Assembly (NCBI GenBank): GCA_030678995.1
Contig: JAUXTQ010000007.1
Coordinates: 115,368 to 166,772, forward strand
Reading direction: 5' to 3'
DNA from: Caulobacter sp.
GTDB lineage: Bacteria; Pseudomonadota; Alphaproteobacteria; Caulobacterales; Caulobacteraceae
DNA length: 51,405 nt
The position numbers and the translations under genes are program-made. Of this stretch, positions 13,986 through 22,965 are shown in pieces. Below the pieces are notes generated by a model. The model was given only the letters and a program-made list of their open reading frames with translations. It made no database searches and had not been told where the DNA came from. Numbering within the stretch: position 1 is the stretch's first letter; each line of letters opens with the position of its first letter.

Positions 13986-15170
13986 ATGCCGCACCGATTT
14001 CAGCCCCCGCCGCGCGCGCCCTACGCCGAGAACGCCCTGCTGTCCAAAGGCCGGCGACATCCCGAGGCCGAGAGCCGCACCCGCACGCCGTTCGCCCGCG
14101 ACCGCGACCGGATCATCCACTGCACGGCCTTCCGGCGGCTGAAGGAAAAGACCCAGGTGTTCGTGGCCCACGAAGGCGACCACTACCGCACCCGCCTGAC
14201 CCATTCGCTGGAGGTGGCCCAGATCGCCCGGTCGATCTCGACCGCCCTGGGGCTGGACAACGATCTGGCCGAGACCGTGGCCCTGGCCCATGACCTGGGC
14301 CATCCGCCCTTCGGCCACGCCGGCGAGGACCAGCTGGACGACAGCATGAAGCCGTGGGGCGGTTTCGACCACAATGTCCAGACCTTCCGGGTCGCGGCGA
14401 AGCTGGAGCACCGCTATCCCGACTTCGAGGGGCTGAACCTGACCTGGGAGACGCTGGAAGGGATCATCAAGCACAACGGGCCGGTGACCGGGAAGCTGGA
14501 GCGGCCCTCCTGGAGCATGGTGCGGGAGTTCAATGCCGGCTGGGACCTGCGGCTGGACAGCTGGGCTTCGACCGAAGCCCAGGTCGCGGCCATCGCCGAC
14601 GACATCGCCTACAACAACCACGATGTGGACGACGGTCTGCAGGCCGGGCTGTTCAGGCTGGAAGAGCTGCTCGACGTGCCGCTGATCGGACCGATCCTGC
14701 ACGGCGTGCGGGCCGAGCGGCCGGAGCTGGATGAGCGGCTGACCCGGCTGGAGGCCGTCCGGCGGATGATCGGCGCGATGATCGACGACGTGATGGGCGA
14801 GACCCTGCGCCGCGCCACGGCCACCGGCGTCGCCTCGCCGGACGACGTCCGCGGCCTGGGCCACGCCCTGGTGGCCTTCTCGCCGGATATGCACGAGGAT
14901 CTGTCCCGCCTGCGCGCCTTCCTGATGGAGCGGATGTACCGCCACTGGAAGGTCAACCGCACCCGCAGCCAGGCCAAGCGGATCCTGGCCGACATGTTCG
15001 CCCTGTTCCACAACGAGCCGGAGGTGCTGCCCACCGAGTGGTTCGCCCTGTCGCAGAACTGCGACGAGGCCGCCCGGGCGCGGGTGGTCTGCGACTACAT
15101 CGCCGGCATGACCGACCGCTTCGCCATCGAGGAGCACCGGCGGCTGTTCCAGATGGACACCTGGAGCTGA
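13986..15170 (+). CDS. dgt: Deoxyguanosinetriphosphate triphosphohydrolase-like protein
   Basis: A 394-residue HD-domain dNTP triphosphohydrolase. [17 protein letters not shown] (near 65) and [15 protein letters not shown] (near 100) are the HD-motif metal ligands, FDHNVQTFR follows near 125, and [13 protein letters not shown] near 215 gives the last Asp. It hydrolyses dNTPs to the nucleoside plus tripolyphosphate; the alphaproteobacterial short form often accepts several dNTPs. ATG at 13986 ([13 protein letters not shown]) matches the family start. In related genomes argS follows directly; here a palindrome and then the SPOR gene follow. Confidence 0.93.
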   Translation: MPHRFQPPPRAPYAENALLSKGRRHPEAESRTRTPFARDRDRIIHCTAFRRLKEKTQVFVAHEGDHYRTRLTHSLEVAQIARSISTALGLDNDLAETVALAHDLGHPPFGHAGEDQLDDSMKPWGGFDHNVQTFRVAAKLEHRYPDFEGLNLTWETLEGIIKHNGPVTGKLERPSWSMVREFNAGWDLRLDSWASTEAQVAAIADDIAYNNHDVDDGLQAGLFRLEELLDVPLIGPILHGVRAERPELDERLTRLEAVRRMIGAMIDDVMGETLRRATATGVASPDDVRGLGHALVAFSPDMHEDLSRLRAFLMERMYRHWKVNRTRSQAKRILADMFALFHNEPEVLPTEWFALSQNCDEAARARVVCDYIAGMTDRFAIEEHRRLFQMDTWS

Positions 15171-15171
15171 G

Positions 15172-15274
15172 AAATCAGGAAATCAGGGGACAGCTTACTC
15201 ATTTCCTCCCGGGGTGCTGGGCGAGGCGCGGAAATGAGTAAGCTGTCCCCTGATTTCCCCTGATTTCCTGATTT
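15172..15274. repeat. Long palindrome of the GGGACA...TGTCCC type after dgt
   Basis: The left arm (15172-15206) includes GGGGACAGCTTACTCATTTC. The right arm (15230-15274) includes GGAAATGAGTAAGCTGTCCC and is complementary, except that a ten-base CCTGATTTCC unit is duplicated in the right arm. The loop is about 23 bases. It begins two bases after the dgt stop. Elements of this look often belong to REP families mobilised by Y1 (RAYT) transposases; no such gene is in the window. Confidence 0.88.
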
Positions 15275-15424
15275 CGTCGGTTAACGATTTGGCAACCTGA
15301 AATTAACCGCTCAGTAGCGACCTTGAGCCGCTGGCGGCCCTCCGCCGCGCTTCGGTAGACTGGACGCCGCCGGCCCGCGATTCGCCGCGACGTCCGCTCT
15401 GCCGCTCCCTGGAGCCTGTCTTAA

Positions 15425-16147
15425 ATGTCCGATCCCGATCGCGGCGCCTATACGCCCCCGACCGACTCCCCGCTGACCTTCGACGCCCGCCGGCCCGTGC
15501 GCGGCAGCGGCGGCGGATCCTCGACGCTGATGATCAGCGCCGTGATCCTGGTGCTGCTGGTCGCGGGGGCCGGGTTCTGGCTGTACCGGGACGGCGGTCG
15601 GGGCGCCAACGACGAGCCCCGGCCGGTCGGCGCGACGGTCGCCTCGACCAAGGCGCCGCCGCCCGCCGAAGCCCAGCCGGCCGACGAGAGCGCCGGGCTG
15701 CAGATCTACAAGCAGGACGACCTGGCCGCCGGCGAGCCGACCTTCGCGCCCGGTCCCGAGCCCGTTCAGCCGCGCCCGGCGGCCCAGCCGGTCGTCCCGG
15801 TGGAGAAGGCGCCCCTGCGGCCGGCCCTGCCGGTCTCCGCCGAGCCGCGGACCCAGGTCGCCGCAGCCCCGAAGGCCGCGACCCTGCCGGCGACGCCGCC
15901 CAAGGGCGGCGCGGCCATGGTCCAGATCGGCGCCTTCTCTTCGGCCGTCCTGGCGGACAAGGGCTGGAGCGACGCCGCCTCGGTGGCGCCGGGGCTGGCC
16001 GCGGGCAAGGGCAAGCGGGTCGAGGAAATCGACAAGGACGGCCAGACCCTGTTCCGCACCTCGGTGACCGGCTTCTCCACGCGCGCCGAAGCCCAGACCT
16101 TCTGCGACCGCCTCAAGGGCGCCGGCAAAAGTTGCTTTGTGAAGTGA
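15425..16147 (+). CDS. ftsN: SPOR-domain membrane protein, FtsN-like
   Basis: A 240-residue bitopic protein. A cytoplasmic N-terminus of about 33 residues is followed by one helix (TLMISAVILVLLVAGAGFWLY), a Pro/Ala-rich periplasmic linker, and a C-terminal SPOR domain (AAMVQIGAFSSAVLADKGW to SCFVK, about residues 163-240) that binds septal denuded glycan. As I recall, the Caulobacter protein in this genomic place is FtsN, an essential late division protein; the architecture agrees. TTAACC-like half-sites stand at 15281 and 15303 upstream. Its stop overlaps the nagZ start by four bases. Confidence 0.82.
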   Translation: MSDPDRGAYTPPTDSPLTFDARRPVRGSGGGSSTLMISAVILVLLVAGAGFWLYRDGGRGANDEPRPVGATVASTKAPPPAEAQPADESAGLQIYKQDDLAAGEPTFAPGPEPVQPRPAAQPVVPVEKAPLRPALPVSAEPRTQVAAAPKAATLPATPPKGGAAMVQIGAFSSAVLADKGWSDAASVAPGLAAGKGKRVEEIDKDGQTLFRTSVTGFSTRAEAQTFCDRLKGAGKSCFVK

Positions 16148-17169
16148 CGCGACACGCCGTCATCCTCGGTTGCCTCGGCACGGCCCTGACGGCCGAGGAG
16201 ACGGCGTTTTTCCGCGATGTGCGACCCTGGGGCTTCGTCCTGTTCAAGCGCAACGTCGAGAGCCCCGACCAGGTCCGCGCCCTGACCGCCGCCCTGCGCG
16301 CCACGGTGGACGATCCGGCGGCCCCGATCCTGATCGACCAGGAGGGCGGCCGGGTGCAGCGGCTGGGCCCGCCCCACTGGCGCCGGTACCCGCCGGGCCG
16401 GGCCTACGGGACCCTGACGACCAACGACCCGCTGGTCCGCCGCGAGATCGCCCGGCTGGGCGCCCGGCTGATGGCCCACGACCTCCATGCCCTGGGGATC
16501 AATGTCGACTGCGTGCCGGTGCTCGATGTGCCGGTCCCCGGCGCCCACGACATTATCGGCGACCGGGCCTATGGCGAGACCGTCGCCGAGGTGGCCACCC
16601 TGGGCCGCGCCGCCGCCGAGGGGCTGATCGCCGGCGGGGTGCTGCCGGTCATCAAGCACATGCCCGGCCATGGCCGCTCGATGATGGACAGCCACGAGAA
16701 TCTGCCGGTCGTCGAGGCCTCGCTGGCCGAGCTTGAGGCGGTCGACTTCGAGCCGTTCCGCATCCTGTCGGACATGCCGATGGCGATGACCGCCCACGTG
16801 GTCTACACCGCCGTGGACCCCCGCAGACCGGCCACCACGTCGCGCAAGGCGATCAGCCAGGTGATCCGGGGCTCGATCGGTTTCGACGGCCTGCTGATGA
16901 GCGACGACCTGTCCATGAAGGCCCTTGGCGGCGACTTCGAATCCCGCGCCCGCGCGGCGCTGGCGGCCGGCTGCGACATGATCCTGCACTGCAATGGCCG
17001 GATGGACGAGATGAAGCCCGTCGTGGCGGGGGCGAAGGCCCTTGCCGGCAAGGCGAAGCGCCGGGCGGACGCGGCCCTGGCCCGCCTGGCCCGCGTGCCC
17101 GAGCCGCTGGACCATGCCGCCGCCGTGGCCCGGTTCGAGGCCGCGTTCGAGGGTCGGATCGCCGCATGA
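16144..17169 (+). CDS. nagZ: Beta-N-acetylhexosaminidase (GH3)
   Basis: A 341-residue cytosolic glycoside hydrolase that removes GlcNAc from 1,6-anhydro-muropeptides in peptidoglycan recycling. IDQEGGRVQRLGPP lies near residue 60, KHMPGHGRSMMDSHENLP (the flexible His/Asp catalytic loop) near 175, and SDDLSMKAL with the nucleophile Asp near 252. The GTG at 16144 overlaps the SPOR gene stop (GTGA) and starts VTRHAVILGC. A TTG 12 bases upstream is possible but less likely. It overlaps scpA by four bases. Confidence 0.94.
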   Translation: MTRHAVILGCLGTALTAEETAFFRDVRPWGFVLFKRNVESPDQVRALTAALRATVDDPAAPILIDQEGGRVQRLGPPHWRRYPPGRAYGTLTTNDPLVRREIARLGARLMAHDLHALGINVDCVPVLDVPVPGAHDIIGDRAYGETVAEVATLGRAAAEGLIAGGVLPVIKHMPGHGRSMMDSHENLPVVEASLAELEAVDFEPFRILSDMPMAMTAHVVYTAVDPRRPATTSRKAISQVIRGSIGFDGLLMSDDLSMKALGGDFESRARAALAAGCDMILHCNGRMDEMKPVVAGAKALAGKAKRRADAALARLARVPEPLDHAAAVARFEAAFEGRIAA

Positions 17170-17984
17170 ACGCCCACACCTTCCAGCCGGACCTCAACTT
17201 CGACGCCGCCGCCAACGCCGCGGAGGACGGCGAGGCGCTGATCATCGACATCGACGGCTATGAAGGCCCTCTGCACGTGCTGCTGGCCCTGGCCCGCGGC
17301 CAGAAGGTCGATCTGCTGCAGCTGTCGGTGACCAAGCTGGCCGACCAGTACCTGGCCTTCGTCAAACAGGCCCGCAAGCTGCGCTTTTCCCTGGCCGCCG
17401 ACTATCTGGTGATGGCCGCCTGGCTGGCCTACCTCAAGTCGCGCCTGCTGCTGCCCAAGGCCGACCGGCCCGGGGCCGACGAGGCGCCGCCCGAGGAGAT
17501 CGCCGCCCAGCTGGCCTTCCGCCTGGCCAAGCTGGACGCCATGCGCCGCGCCGTCGACGCCCTGAACGCCCGACCCCAGCTGCGCCGCGACGTGTTCACC
17601 CGCGGCGATCCGGAAGCGGTGACCATCCTGTCGTCCGGCCGCATTGAGGGCGACCTTTACCAGCTGATGAGCGCCTACATCGGCCAGCGGAAACGCGAGC
17701 ACGACCGCAGCTACCGGCCGGCCCTGCCGACCGCCTATGCCCTGGACGACGCCCGCAACCGCCTGCGCGGCATGCTGCCGGAACTGGCCGCCTGGACCGC
17801 CCTGGCCGGCGTCGCGCCGCTGGCGATCGGGGACGAAGGCCCCAGCCGCGCCTCCTACCTGGCCTCGACCCTGTCGGCGAGCCTGGAATTGGTGCGCGAG
17901 GGCGAGCTCGAGGCGCGGCAGCTGGAGGCCTTCGCCGATCTCTACCTGCGCAAGCGCAAGGCAAGGCCGGAGGCCGCCGCGTGA
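17166..17984 (+). CDS. scpA: Segregation and condensation protein A
   Basis: A 272-residue kleisin of the SMC-ScpAB condensin. The N-terminal motif DGYEGPLHVLLALARGQKVDLLQ near residue 31 is diagnostic, followed by YLVMAAWLAYLKSRLLLPK near 80, and a C-terminal winged helix ends in YLRKRKARPEAAA. Kleisin bridges the SMC heads and recruits ScpB. It is in an overlapping chain with nagZ (ATGA) and scpB (GTGA), so the subunits are probably translationally coupled. Confidence 0.93.
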   Translation: MNAHTFQPDLNFDAAANAAEDGEALIIDIDGYEGPLHVLLALARGQKVDLLQLSVTKLADQYLAFVKQARKLRFSLAADYLVMAAWLAYLKSRLLLPKADRPGADEAPPEEIAAQLAFRLAKLDAMRRAVDALNARPQLRRDVFTRGDPEAVTILSSGRIEGDLYQLMSAYIGQRKREHDRSYRPALPTAYALDDARNRLRGMLPELAAWTALAGVAPLAIGDEGPSRASYLASTLSASLELVREGELEARQLEAFADLYLRKRKARPEAAA

Positions 17985-18646
17985 GCGACTCCATCTTCGA
18001 ATCCGTGTTCCTCGAGCGTTGCATCGAGGCGCTGCTGTTCGCCGCGGCCGAGCCGCTGAGCCTGGAGGACCTTGCGCGGCGCCTGCCGGAAGGCGCCGAC
18101 GTGGCCGCCGGGCTGGAGGCCCTGCGCACCCGCTGTGAGGGCAGGGGGGTCGAGCTGGTCTGCGTGGCCGGCCGCTGGCGCTTCCAGACCGCCATCGACC
18201 TCGCCTTCCTGATGACCGAGGAGCGCGACACCCCCCGGCGCCTCAGCAAGGCGGCCCAGGAGACCCTGGCCATCATCGCCTATCACCAGCCGGTGACCCG
18301 GGCGGAGATCGAGGCGGTGCGGGGGGTTCAGGCCAGCAGCGGGACGCTCGACATCCTGCTGGAGCTGGGCCTGGTGCGGATGCGCGGTCGCCGGCGCACG
18401 CCTGGCCGGCCGGTGACCTACGGGACCACCGACCTGTTCCTCGAGCACTACGGCCTGGCCAGCCTCGCCGACCTGCCGGGCATGGCCGACATGAAGGCCG
18501 CCGGCCTGCTGGGCCTGGACCTGCCGCCGGGCTTCGCCGTGCCCGATCCGTCCCGCCCCGGCGAGGACGAGGACGCCCTCGATTTCGAACCCGGCGAGGG
18601 CGATACGCCCGAGTTCGTGCAGGACTATGTGGGCGAGGAGGAATAG
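17981..18646 (+). CDS. scpB: Segregation and condensation protein B
   Basis: A 221-residue tandem winged-helix protein, the dimeric partner of ScpA. LERCIEALLFAAAEPLSLEDL opens the first domain. LSKAAQETLAIIAYHQPVTR near residue 88 and a VRGVQASSGTLDILLELGLV helix follow, with GRPVTYGTTDLFLEHYGL near 145 as the usual signature. The acidic C-terminus is typical. It starts at a GTG overlapping the scpA stop by four bases and closes the ftsN-nagZ-scpA-scpB run. Confidence 0.92.
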   Translation: MSDSIFESVFLERCIEALLFAAAEPLSLEDLARRLPEGADVAAGLEALRTRCEGRGVELVCVAGRWRFQTAIDLAFLMTEERDTPRRLSKAAQETLAIIAYHQPVTRAEIEAVRGVQASSGTLDILLELGLVRMRGRRRTPGRPVTYGTTDLFLEHYGLASLADLPGMADMKAAGLLGLDLPPGFAVPDPSRPGEDEDALDFEPGEGDTPEFVQDYVGEEE

Positions 18647-18659
18647 GGCGTCCTTCGCC

Positions 18660-18678
18660 CCCCGGATCAAGTCCGGGG
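18660..18678 (+). terminator. Hairpin after scpB
   Basis: CCCCGGATCAAGTCCGGGG forms a seven-base-pair GC stem with a five-base loop, 14 bases after the scpB stop. It lacks a T tract, so it may be a REP-type hairpin rather than an intrinsic terminator. Confidence 0.45.
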
Positions 18679-18716
18679 CGCTTCGCGGTTGGTCTGGATG
18701 ACGTGGAGCAAATGCC

Positions 18717-18765
18717 CGTCATGGTGAGCAGCGCCGAAGGCGCGTGTCGAACCACGCAGGGCCTG
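18717..18765 (+). repeat. REP-like repeat upstream of tatA
   Basis: Reads CGTCATGGTGAGCAGCGCCG and continues through a GCGCCGAAGGCGC hairpin to TCGAACCACGCAGGGCC. The same pattern recurs after tatC at 20606-20650 and, inverted, at 20531-20581. Confidence 0.75.
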
Positions 18766-18871
18766 TCCGCCCTTTAATTTGGCGACAGGCCCCTCAACCG
18801 CCTATATTGGCTCGGACAATCGAACGATGCGGGCGCTTCATTGGCCGCCCGCCTGAAGGAGCTTCACCGAA

Positions 18872-19090
18872 ATGGGTGGTTTTACGAGTCCCTGGCACAT
18901 CCTCCTCGCGGTGATCGTGATCGCCGTGGTCTTTGGGGGACGGGGCAAGCTGTCCGGCCTGATGGGTGACGCCGCCAAGGGCATCCGCGCGTTCCAGGAC
19001 GGCCTGAAGGGCGGGAGCGAAAAGGTTGACGAGGACCCCGCCAAGCCGCTGCCCCGCACCGAAACCGAGAAGGACAAGATCGTCAACTGA
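18872..19090 (+). CDS. tatA: Sec-independent translocase subunit TatA
   Basis: A 72-residue protein. One N-terminal helix (WHILLAVIVIAVVFGG) is followed by the FGG hinge, an amphipathic helix (KLSGLMGDAAKGIRAFQDGL) and a charged tail, the standard TatA plan. TatA multimers form the transport element of the twin-arginine pathway. The start follows GGAGCTTCACCGAA. With tatB and tatC it forms a compact operon. Exported candidates with a twin-arginine-like signal occur nearby (serine hydrolase at 4954). Confidence 0.93.
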   Translation: MGGFTSPWHILLAVIVIAVVFGGRGKLSGLMGDAAKGIRAFQDGLKGGSEKVDEDPAKPLPRTETEKDKIVN

Positions 19091-19145
19091 CGGTCCTGAT
19101 GCTTCGCCCTTGATCGCGCCCCGCGCGCGGGCTTAAGGCCGCCTG

Positions 19146-19619
19146 ATGCTGCCCGGAATCGGTTCGTCCGAACTTATCGTCATCGCCCTGGTCGCCTTGA
19201 TCGTGGTGGGCCCCAAAGACCTGCCTGTGATGCTGCGCAAGCTCGGCCAGTGGGTGGCCAAGATGCGCGGCATGGCCAACGAGTTTCGCGCCAGCTTCGA
19301 TGAGATGGCCCGCCAGTCGGAACTCGACGAGCTGCGCAAGGAGGTCGAGGCCCTGCGTTCGGGCAGCTACCTCAACCCCATGAGCGTCGCGACCGACGCG
19401 GTGCGCGACGCTCACGCCGAGATCGAGGCCAGCCTGCAGGCCGGCGGAGTGCAGTTCCCGCCGTCCAGCTATGTTGCCTCCGACGACGAAGACTTGCAGA
19501 CCATCGCCGCGCCGGAGAAGCGCAAGCGCAAGCGGGCGCCCAAGGCCGCCGCGATCGTCGAGGAAGCCGCTCCCGCGCGCCGTCGTTCGCCGCGCAAGAA
19601 GGCGGAGACGCCTTCGTGA
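19146..19619 (+). CDS. tatB: Sec-independent translocase subunit TatB
   Basis: A 157-residue protein beginning MLPGIGSSELIVIALVALIV, with the VGPKDLPVMLRKLGQWVAKM motif typical of TatB and a long charged coiled-coil-prone region (SELDELRKEVEALRSG). The C-terminal tail is strongly basic (KRKRKRAPKAAA). TatB forms the signal-peptide receptor with TatC. It is encoded 55 bases after tatA, and its stop overlaps the tatC GTG start by four bases. Confidence 0.94.
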   Translation: MLPGIGSSELIVIALVALIVVGPKDLPVMLRKLGQWVAKMRGMANEFRASFDEMARQSELDELRKEVEALRSGSYLNPMSVATDAVRDAHAEIEASLQAGGVQFPPSSYVASDDEDLQTIAAPEKRKRKRAPKAAAIVEEAAPARRRSPRKKAETPS

Positions 19620-20527
19620 GCGAGGATCTCCCCCCCGACGACTCCGACATCGAGGCCTCCCGCGCGCCGCTGCTGGATCATCTGGTCGAGCTGCGTCGGC
19701 GGCTGATCGTCTCCGTCGGCGCCCTGATCATCGGGTTCATCGTCTGCTTCATCTTTTCCAATCAGATCTACACCTTCCTGCTGCAGCCGTTCGTCAAGGC
19801 AAGCGTCCTGATCCAGGCGCAGAAGCTGGGGCCGCAACACGGCGCCTTCGACCTGTCCCACGCCTTCGACCTGATCAAGGTCATGATCGGGCTGAAGGAG
19901 GCTCCGGTTGTCGAGTCCGAGAAGCTGGAGCTGATCTTCACCGCCCCGCTGGAGTTCTTCTTCACCAAGATGAAGCTGGCCGGCTTCGGCGCCCTGGTGT
20001 TGACCTTCCCGATCCTCGCCTGGCAGCTCTACGCCTTCGTGGCGCCGGGGCTCTACAAGAAGGAGCGGATGGCCTTCCTGCCGTTCCTGGCCGCCTCGCC
20101 GGTGCTGTTCCTGCTGGGCGGGGCGATGGTCTACTATTTCATGTTGCCCTTCGTGATGTGGTTCTCACTGAGTCAGGAAGTGACCACCGCCGCCGTCGAG
20201 GTGTCGCTGAAGCCGAAGGTCTCCGACTACCTCAGCCTGGTGACCACCCTGTTGCTGGGCTTCGGCCTGTGCTTCCAGCTGCCGGTGGTGCTGTCGCTGG
20301 GCGGCCTGGCCGGGCTGGTGACCAGCAAGCTGCTGCGCGAGGGCCGGCGCTACGCCATCGTCGCCATCGTCGTGGTGGCGGCGATCTTCACCCCGCCCGA
20401 CCCGATCAGCCAGCTGATGCTGGCGATCCCGATCTGCCTGCTCTACGAGGTGTCGATCTGGTGCGTCTGGCTGATCGAGCGCCGGCGGAAGAAGCAGGAC
20501 GAGGCGCGGGACGTGGTGGTGGTGTGA
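19616..20527 (+). CDS. tatC: Sec-independent translocase subunit TatC
   Basis: A 303-residue six-helix inner-membrane protein and primary receptor for twin-arginine signals. LLDHLVELRRRLIVSVGAL near residue 16 and LVLTFPILAWQLYAFVAPGL near 125 are the conserved segments. It is longer than E. coli TatC (258 residues), mainly through an insertion of roughly 40 residues in the first periplasmic loop (KLGPQHGAFDLSHAFDLIK). The start is GTG, coupled to tatB. Confidence 0.95.
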   Translation: MSEDLPPDDSDIEASRAPLLDHLVELRRRLIVSVGALIIGFIVCFIFSNQIYTFLLQPFVKASVLIQAQKLGPQHGAFDLSHAFDLIKVMIGLKEAPVVESEKLELIFTAPLEFFFTKMKLAGFGALVLTFPILAWQLYAFVAPGLYKKERMAFLPFLAASPVLFLLGGAMVYYFMLPFVMWFSLSQEVTTAAVEVSLKPKVSDYLSLVTTLLLGFGLCFQLPVVLSLGGLAGLVTSKLLREGRRYAIVAIVVVAAIFTPPDPISQLMLAIPICLLYEVSIWCVWLIERRRKKQDEARDVVVV

Positions 20528-20530
20528 CGA

Positions 20531-20650
20531 ACGTGCGTGGTTCGAGACGCTCGCCTGATGACTCGCTCCTCACCATGACGGACTTTTTTGCAACCCACCC
20601 GCTTTCGTCATCCTGAGGAGCGGCGAAGCCGCGTCTCGAAGGACGCAGGG
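20531..20650. repeat. Inverted pair of REP-like repeats after tatC
   Basis: 20531-20581 is an inverted copy and 20606-20650 a direct copy of the repeat seen at 18717. The core is CGTCAT-(2)-TGAG-(2)-GCG with a small hairpin, then TCTCGAAGGACGCAGGG. Together they can form a long stem between tatC and serS and could end tat transcription. Confidence 0.7.
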
Positions 20651-20713
20651 CCGCTTTGCAACACCCCCGACGCCCGTTAGAGAAAGCCCCTCACTCCAGC
20701 CGGCGCGCGTCCC

Positions 20714-22003
20714 ATGCACGACATCAAAGCCATTCGAGACAATCCGACCCCGTTCCTGCGCGGTTGGGAGTCTCGTGACGTTGATGACGCCGCCGGCAGT
20801 GTTCAACGCATCCTCGACCTGGACGAGACCCTGCGCGCGGCCCAGACGGCGGTGCAGACCGCCCAGTCGCGGCGCAACGAGGCCAGCAAGCTGATCGGCC
20901 AGGCCAAGGCGGCGAAGGACGAGGCGAAGGCCGCCGAGCTGATGGCGCAGGTCGAGGCGCTGAAAGCCGAGATGGCCGCCGCCGCCGAGACGGAAGCCCG
21001 CGCCGGCAAGGACCTGCGCGATCTGCTGGCCGGCCTGCCGAACATTCCGGACGCGATTGTCCCGGCCGGCGCCGACGAGACCCACAACGCCGAGCAGGAC
21101 CGCTGGGGCGAGCCCCGCCGGATGAACAACGCCCGCGACCACGTCGACATCGGCGCGGGCCTGGGCGGCATGGACTTCGAGGCCGCCGCCCGCATGAGCG
21201 GCTCGCGCTTCGTGGTGCTGAAGAAGGGCGTCGCCCGGCTGGAGCGGGCCATCGGCCAGTTCATGCTGGATCTGCAGACGGGGACCAACGGCTACACCGA
21301 GGTCAGCCCGCCACTGCTGGTCAAGGACGACGCGATGTTCGGCACCGGCCAGCTGCCCAAGTTTGAGGAAGACCTGTTCCGCACCACCGCTGACCACTGG
21401 CTCATCCCCACCGCCGAAGTCTCCCTGACCAACCTCGTCCGCGAACAGATCACCGACGAGGAGGAGCTCCCCCTCCGCCTGACCGCCCTGACCCACTGCT
21501 TCCGCTCGGAAGCCGGGTCGGCCGGGCGCGATACGCGGGGGATGATCCGGCAGCACCAGTTCCAGAAGGTCGAGATGGTGGCCATCACCACGCCCGAGCA
21601 GTCGGCCGCCGAGCACGACCACATGGTCGCCTCGGCGCAGATGGTGCTGGAGAAGCTCGGCCTGGCCTACCGCACCATGCTGCTGTGCACCGGCGACATG
21701 GGCTTCACGGCGAAGAAGACCTTTGATCTCGAGGTCTGGCTGCCGTCGCAGAATACCTTCCGGGAGATCAGCTCGATCTCCAACTGCGGCGACTTCCAGG
21801 CCCGGCGCATGGACGCCCGCAGCCAGAAGCGCGGCGAGAAGGGCACGCGGTTTGTCCACACCCTGAACGGCTCGGGCCTGGCCGTGGGCCGCACCCTGGT
21901 GGCGGTGCTGGAGAACTACCAGGACGAGGGCGGCCGGGTGGCCATTCCCGACATGCTGCAGCCGTATATGGGTGGCTTGACCCATCTGGAACCCAGCGCG
22001 TGA
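20714..22003 (+). CDS. serS: Seryl-tRNA synthetase
   Basis: A 429-residue class II synthetase. The N-terminal long coiled-coil arm (about residues 30-105, rich in Ala/Lys/Glu) binds the tRNA variable arm. Motif 2 is [20 protein letters not shown] near 260 and motif 3 [18 protein letters not shown] near 383; [10 protein letters not shown] near 232 lines the serine pocket. The ATG at 20714 gives the standard start [11 protein letters not shown]. It is followed by a repeat element and then surE. Confidence 0.97.
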   Translation: MHDIKAIRDNPTPFLRGWESRDVDDAAGSVQRILDLDETLRAAQTAVQTAQSRRNEASKLIGQAKAAKDEAKAAELMAQVEALKAEMAAAAETEARAGKDLRDLLAGLPNIPDAIVPAGADETHNAEQDRWGEPRRMNNARDHVDIGAGLGGMDFEAAARMSGSRFVVLKKGVARLERAIGQFMLDLQTGTNGYTEVSPPLLVKDDAMFGTGQLPKFEEDLFRTTADHWLIPTAEVSLTNLVREQITDEEELPLRLTALTHCFRSEAGSAGRDTRGMIRQHQFQKVEMVAITTPEQSAAEHDHMVASAQMVLEKLGLAYRTMLLCTGDMGFTAKKTFDLEVWLPSQNTFREISSISNCGDFQARRMDARSQKRGEKGTRFVHTLNGSGLAVGRTLVAVLENYQDEGGRVAIPDMLQPYMGGLTHLEPSA

Positions 22004-22020
22004 TGACGCGAGCGCCAATC

Positions 22021-22177
22021 CTCCCCGCTCGCGGGGAGGGGGACCACGCGGAGCGTGGTGGAGGGGGCGGCGCCAGGTCTGCCGGATCGACCGGAAATCA
22101 GGATGTGGCCGCTCGCCCTGGCGCTGCCCCCTCCACCGCCTCCGGCGGTCCCCCTCCCCAACTGCATTGGGGAGGAT
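22021..22177. repeat. Palindromic element between serS and surE, supplying the surE ribosome binding site
   Basis: The left end is CTCCCCGCTCGCGGGGAGGG with a CACGCGGAGCGTG hairpin. The right end is GCCCCCTCCACCGCCTCCGG, followed by CCCCTCCCCAACTGCATTGG and GGAGG. Left and right halves are complementary in blocks (GGTGGAGGGGGC against GCCCCCTCCACC). The terminal GGAGG lies seven bases from the surE GTG, so the repeat also provides the Shine-Dalgarno sequence. Confidence 0.8.
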
Positions 22178-22182
22178 AGGCG

Positions 22183-22965
22183 GTGCGCATCCTCCTGACC
22201 AACGACGACGGCATCCATGCCGAGGGGCTGCAGACCCTCGAAACCATCGCCCGGGCGCTGACTGACGACATCTGGATCGTCGCGCCGGAGTACGAGCAGT
22301 CGGGGGCCAGCCGGGCGCTGACGTTGTCCGACCCGATCCGCGTGCGCCGGGAAGGCGACCGGAAGTGGGCCGTGGCCGGCACCCCGACCGACTGCGTCAT
22401 GCTGGGCGTGCGCGAGCTGATCGAGGGCGCCGCGCCGGACCTGGTGCTGTCGGGCGTCAACCGCGGCCAGAACATCGCGGAGGACGTGACCTTGTCGGGC
22501 ACCGTGGCGGGGGCCATCGAGGGCATGGCGCTGGGCATTCCGTCGATCGCGCTGAGCCAGTCGATGCTGGCCTTCCACGACGAGGTGGTGCCCTACTGGC
22601 AGACCGCCGAGCATTTCGGGCCGGGCATCGTCAGCCGGCTGCTGGAAGTGGGATGGCCGGTCGATGTGGTGATGAACGTCAACTTCCCCTCGCGCCCGCC
22701 GGAGGAGGTCACCGAGGTCGAGGTCACCCGCCAGGGGGCCCGCGACACCCATATCCGCACCTTCGACAAGCGCACCGACCTGCGCGGCCGCGACTACTAC
22801 TGGATGGGTTTTTCCGGCCAGCTGTCCAAACCGGCCGACGGAACCGACCTCAAGGCGATCTACGAGGGCAGAATCTCGATCACCCCACTGCATATCGACC
22901 TCACGCACAGGGAATCGGTGAACAAGCTCAGGGGCCTCATAGGAGGCGCGCCGCCGAAGGCCTGA
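22183..22965 (+). CDS. surE: 5'/3'-nucleotidase SurE
   Basis: A 260-residue metal-dependent phosphatase of nucleoside monophosphates, linked to stationary-phase survival. [13 protein letters not shown] at residues 4-16 has the two metal-binding Asp. [13 protein letters not shown] near 37 gives the Ser, and [19 protein letters not shown] near 90 the Asn. It starts at a GTG whose ribosome binding site lies at the end of a repeat element. Its stop shares one base with the pcm start (TGATG), as is usual for the surE-pcm pair. Confidence 0.95.
   Translation: MRILLTNDDGIHAEGLQTLETIARALTDDIWIVAPEYEQSGASRALTLSDPIRVRREGDRKWAVAGTPTDCVMLGVRELIEGAAPDLVLSGVNRGQNIAEDVTLSGTVAGAIEGMALGIPSIALSQSMLAFHDEVVPYWQTAEHFGPGIVSRLLEVGWPVDVVMNVNFPSRPPEEVTEVEVTRQGARDTHIRTFDKRTDLRGRDYYWMGFSGQLSKPADGTDLKAIYEGRISITPLHIDLTHRESVNKLRGLIGGAPPKA

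Noticed and set aside
15281..15308. CtrA full site upstream of the SPOR gene
   Set aside because: Two TTAA elements are present but 18 bases apart rather than 7; at most they are separate half-sites.
20570..22018. Open frame of about 480 codons antisense to serS
   Set aside because: No recognisable domain; the sense strand encodes an intact seryl-tRNA synthetase. The same applies to the long antisense frame at 23741-25099.
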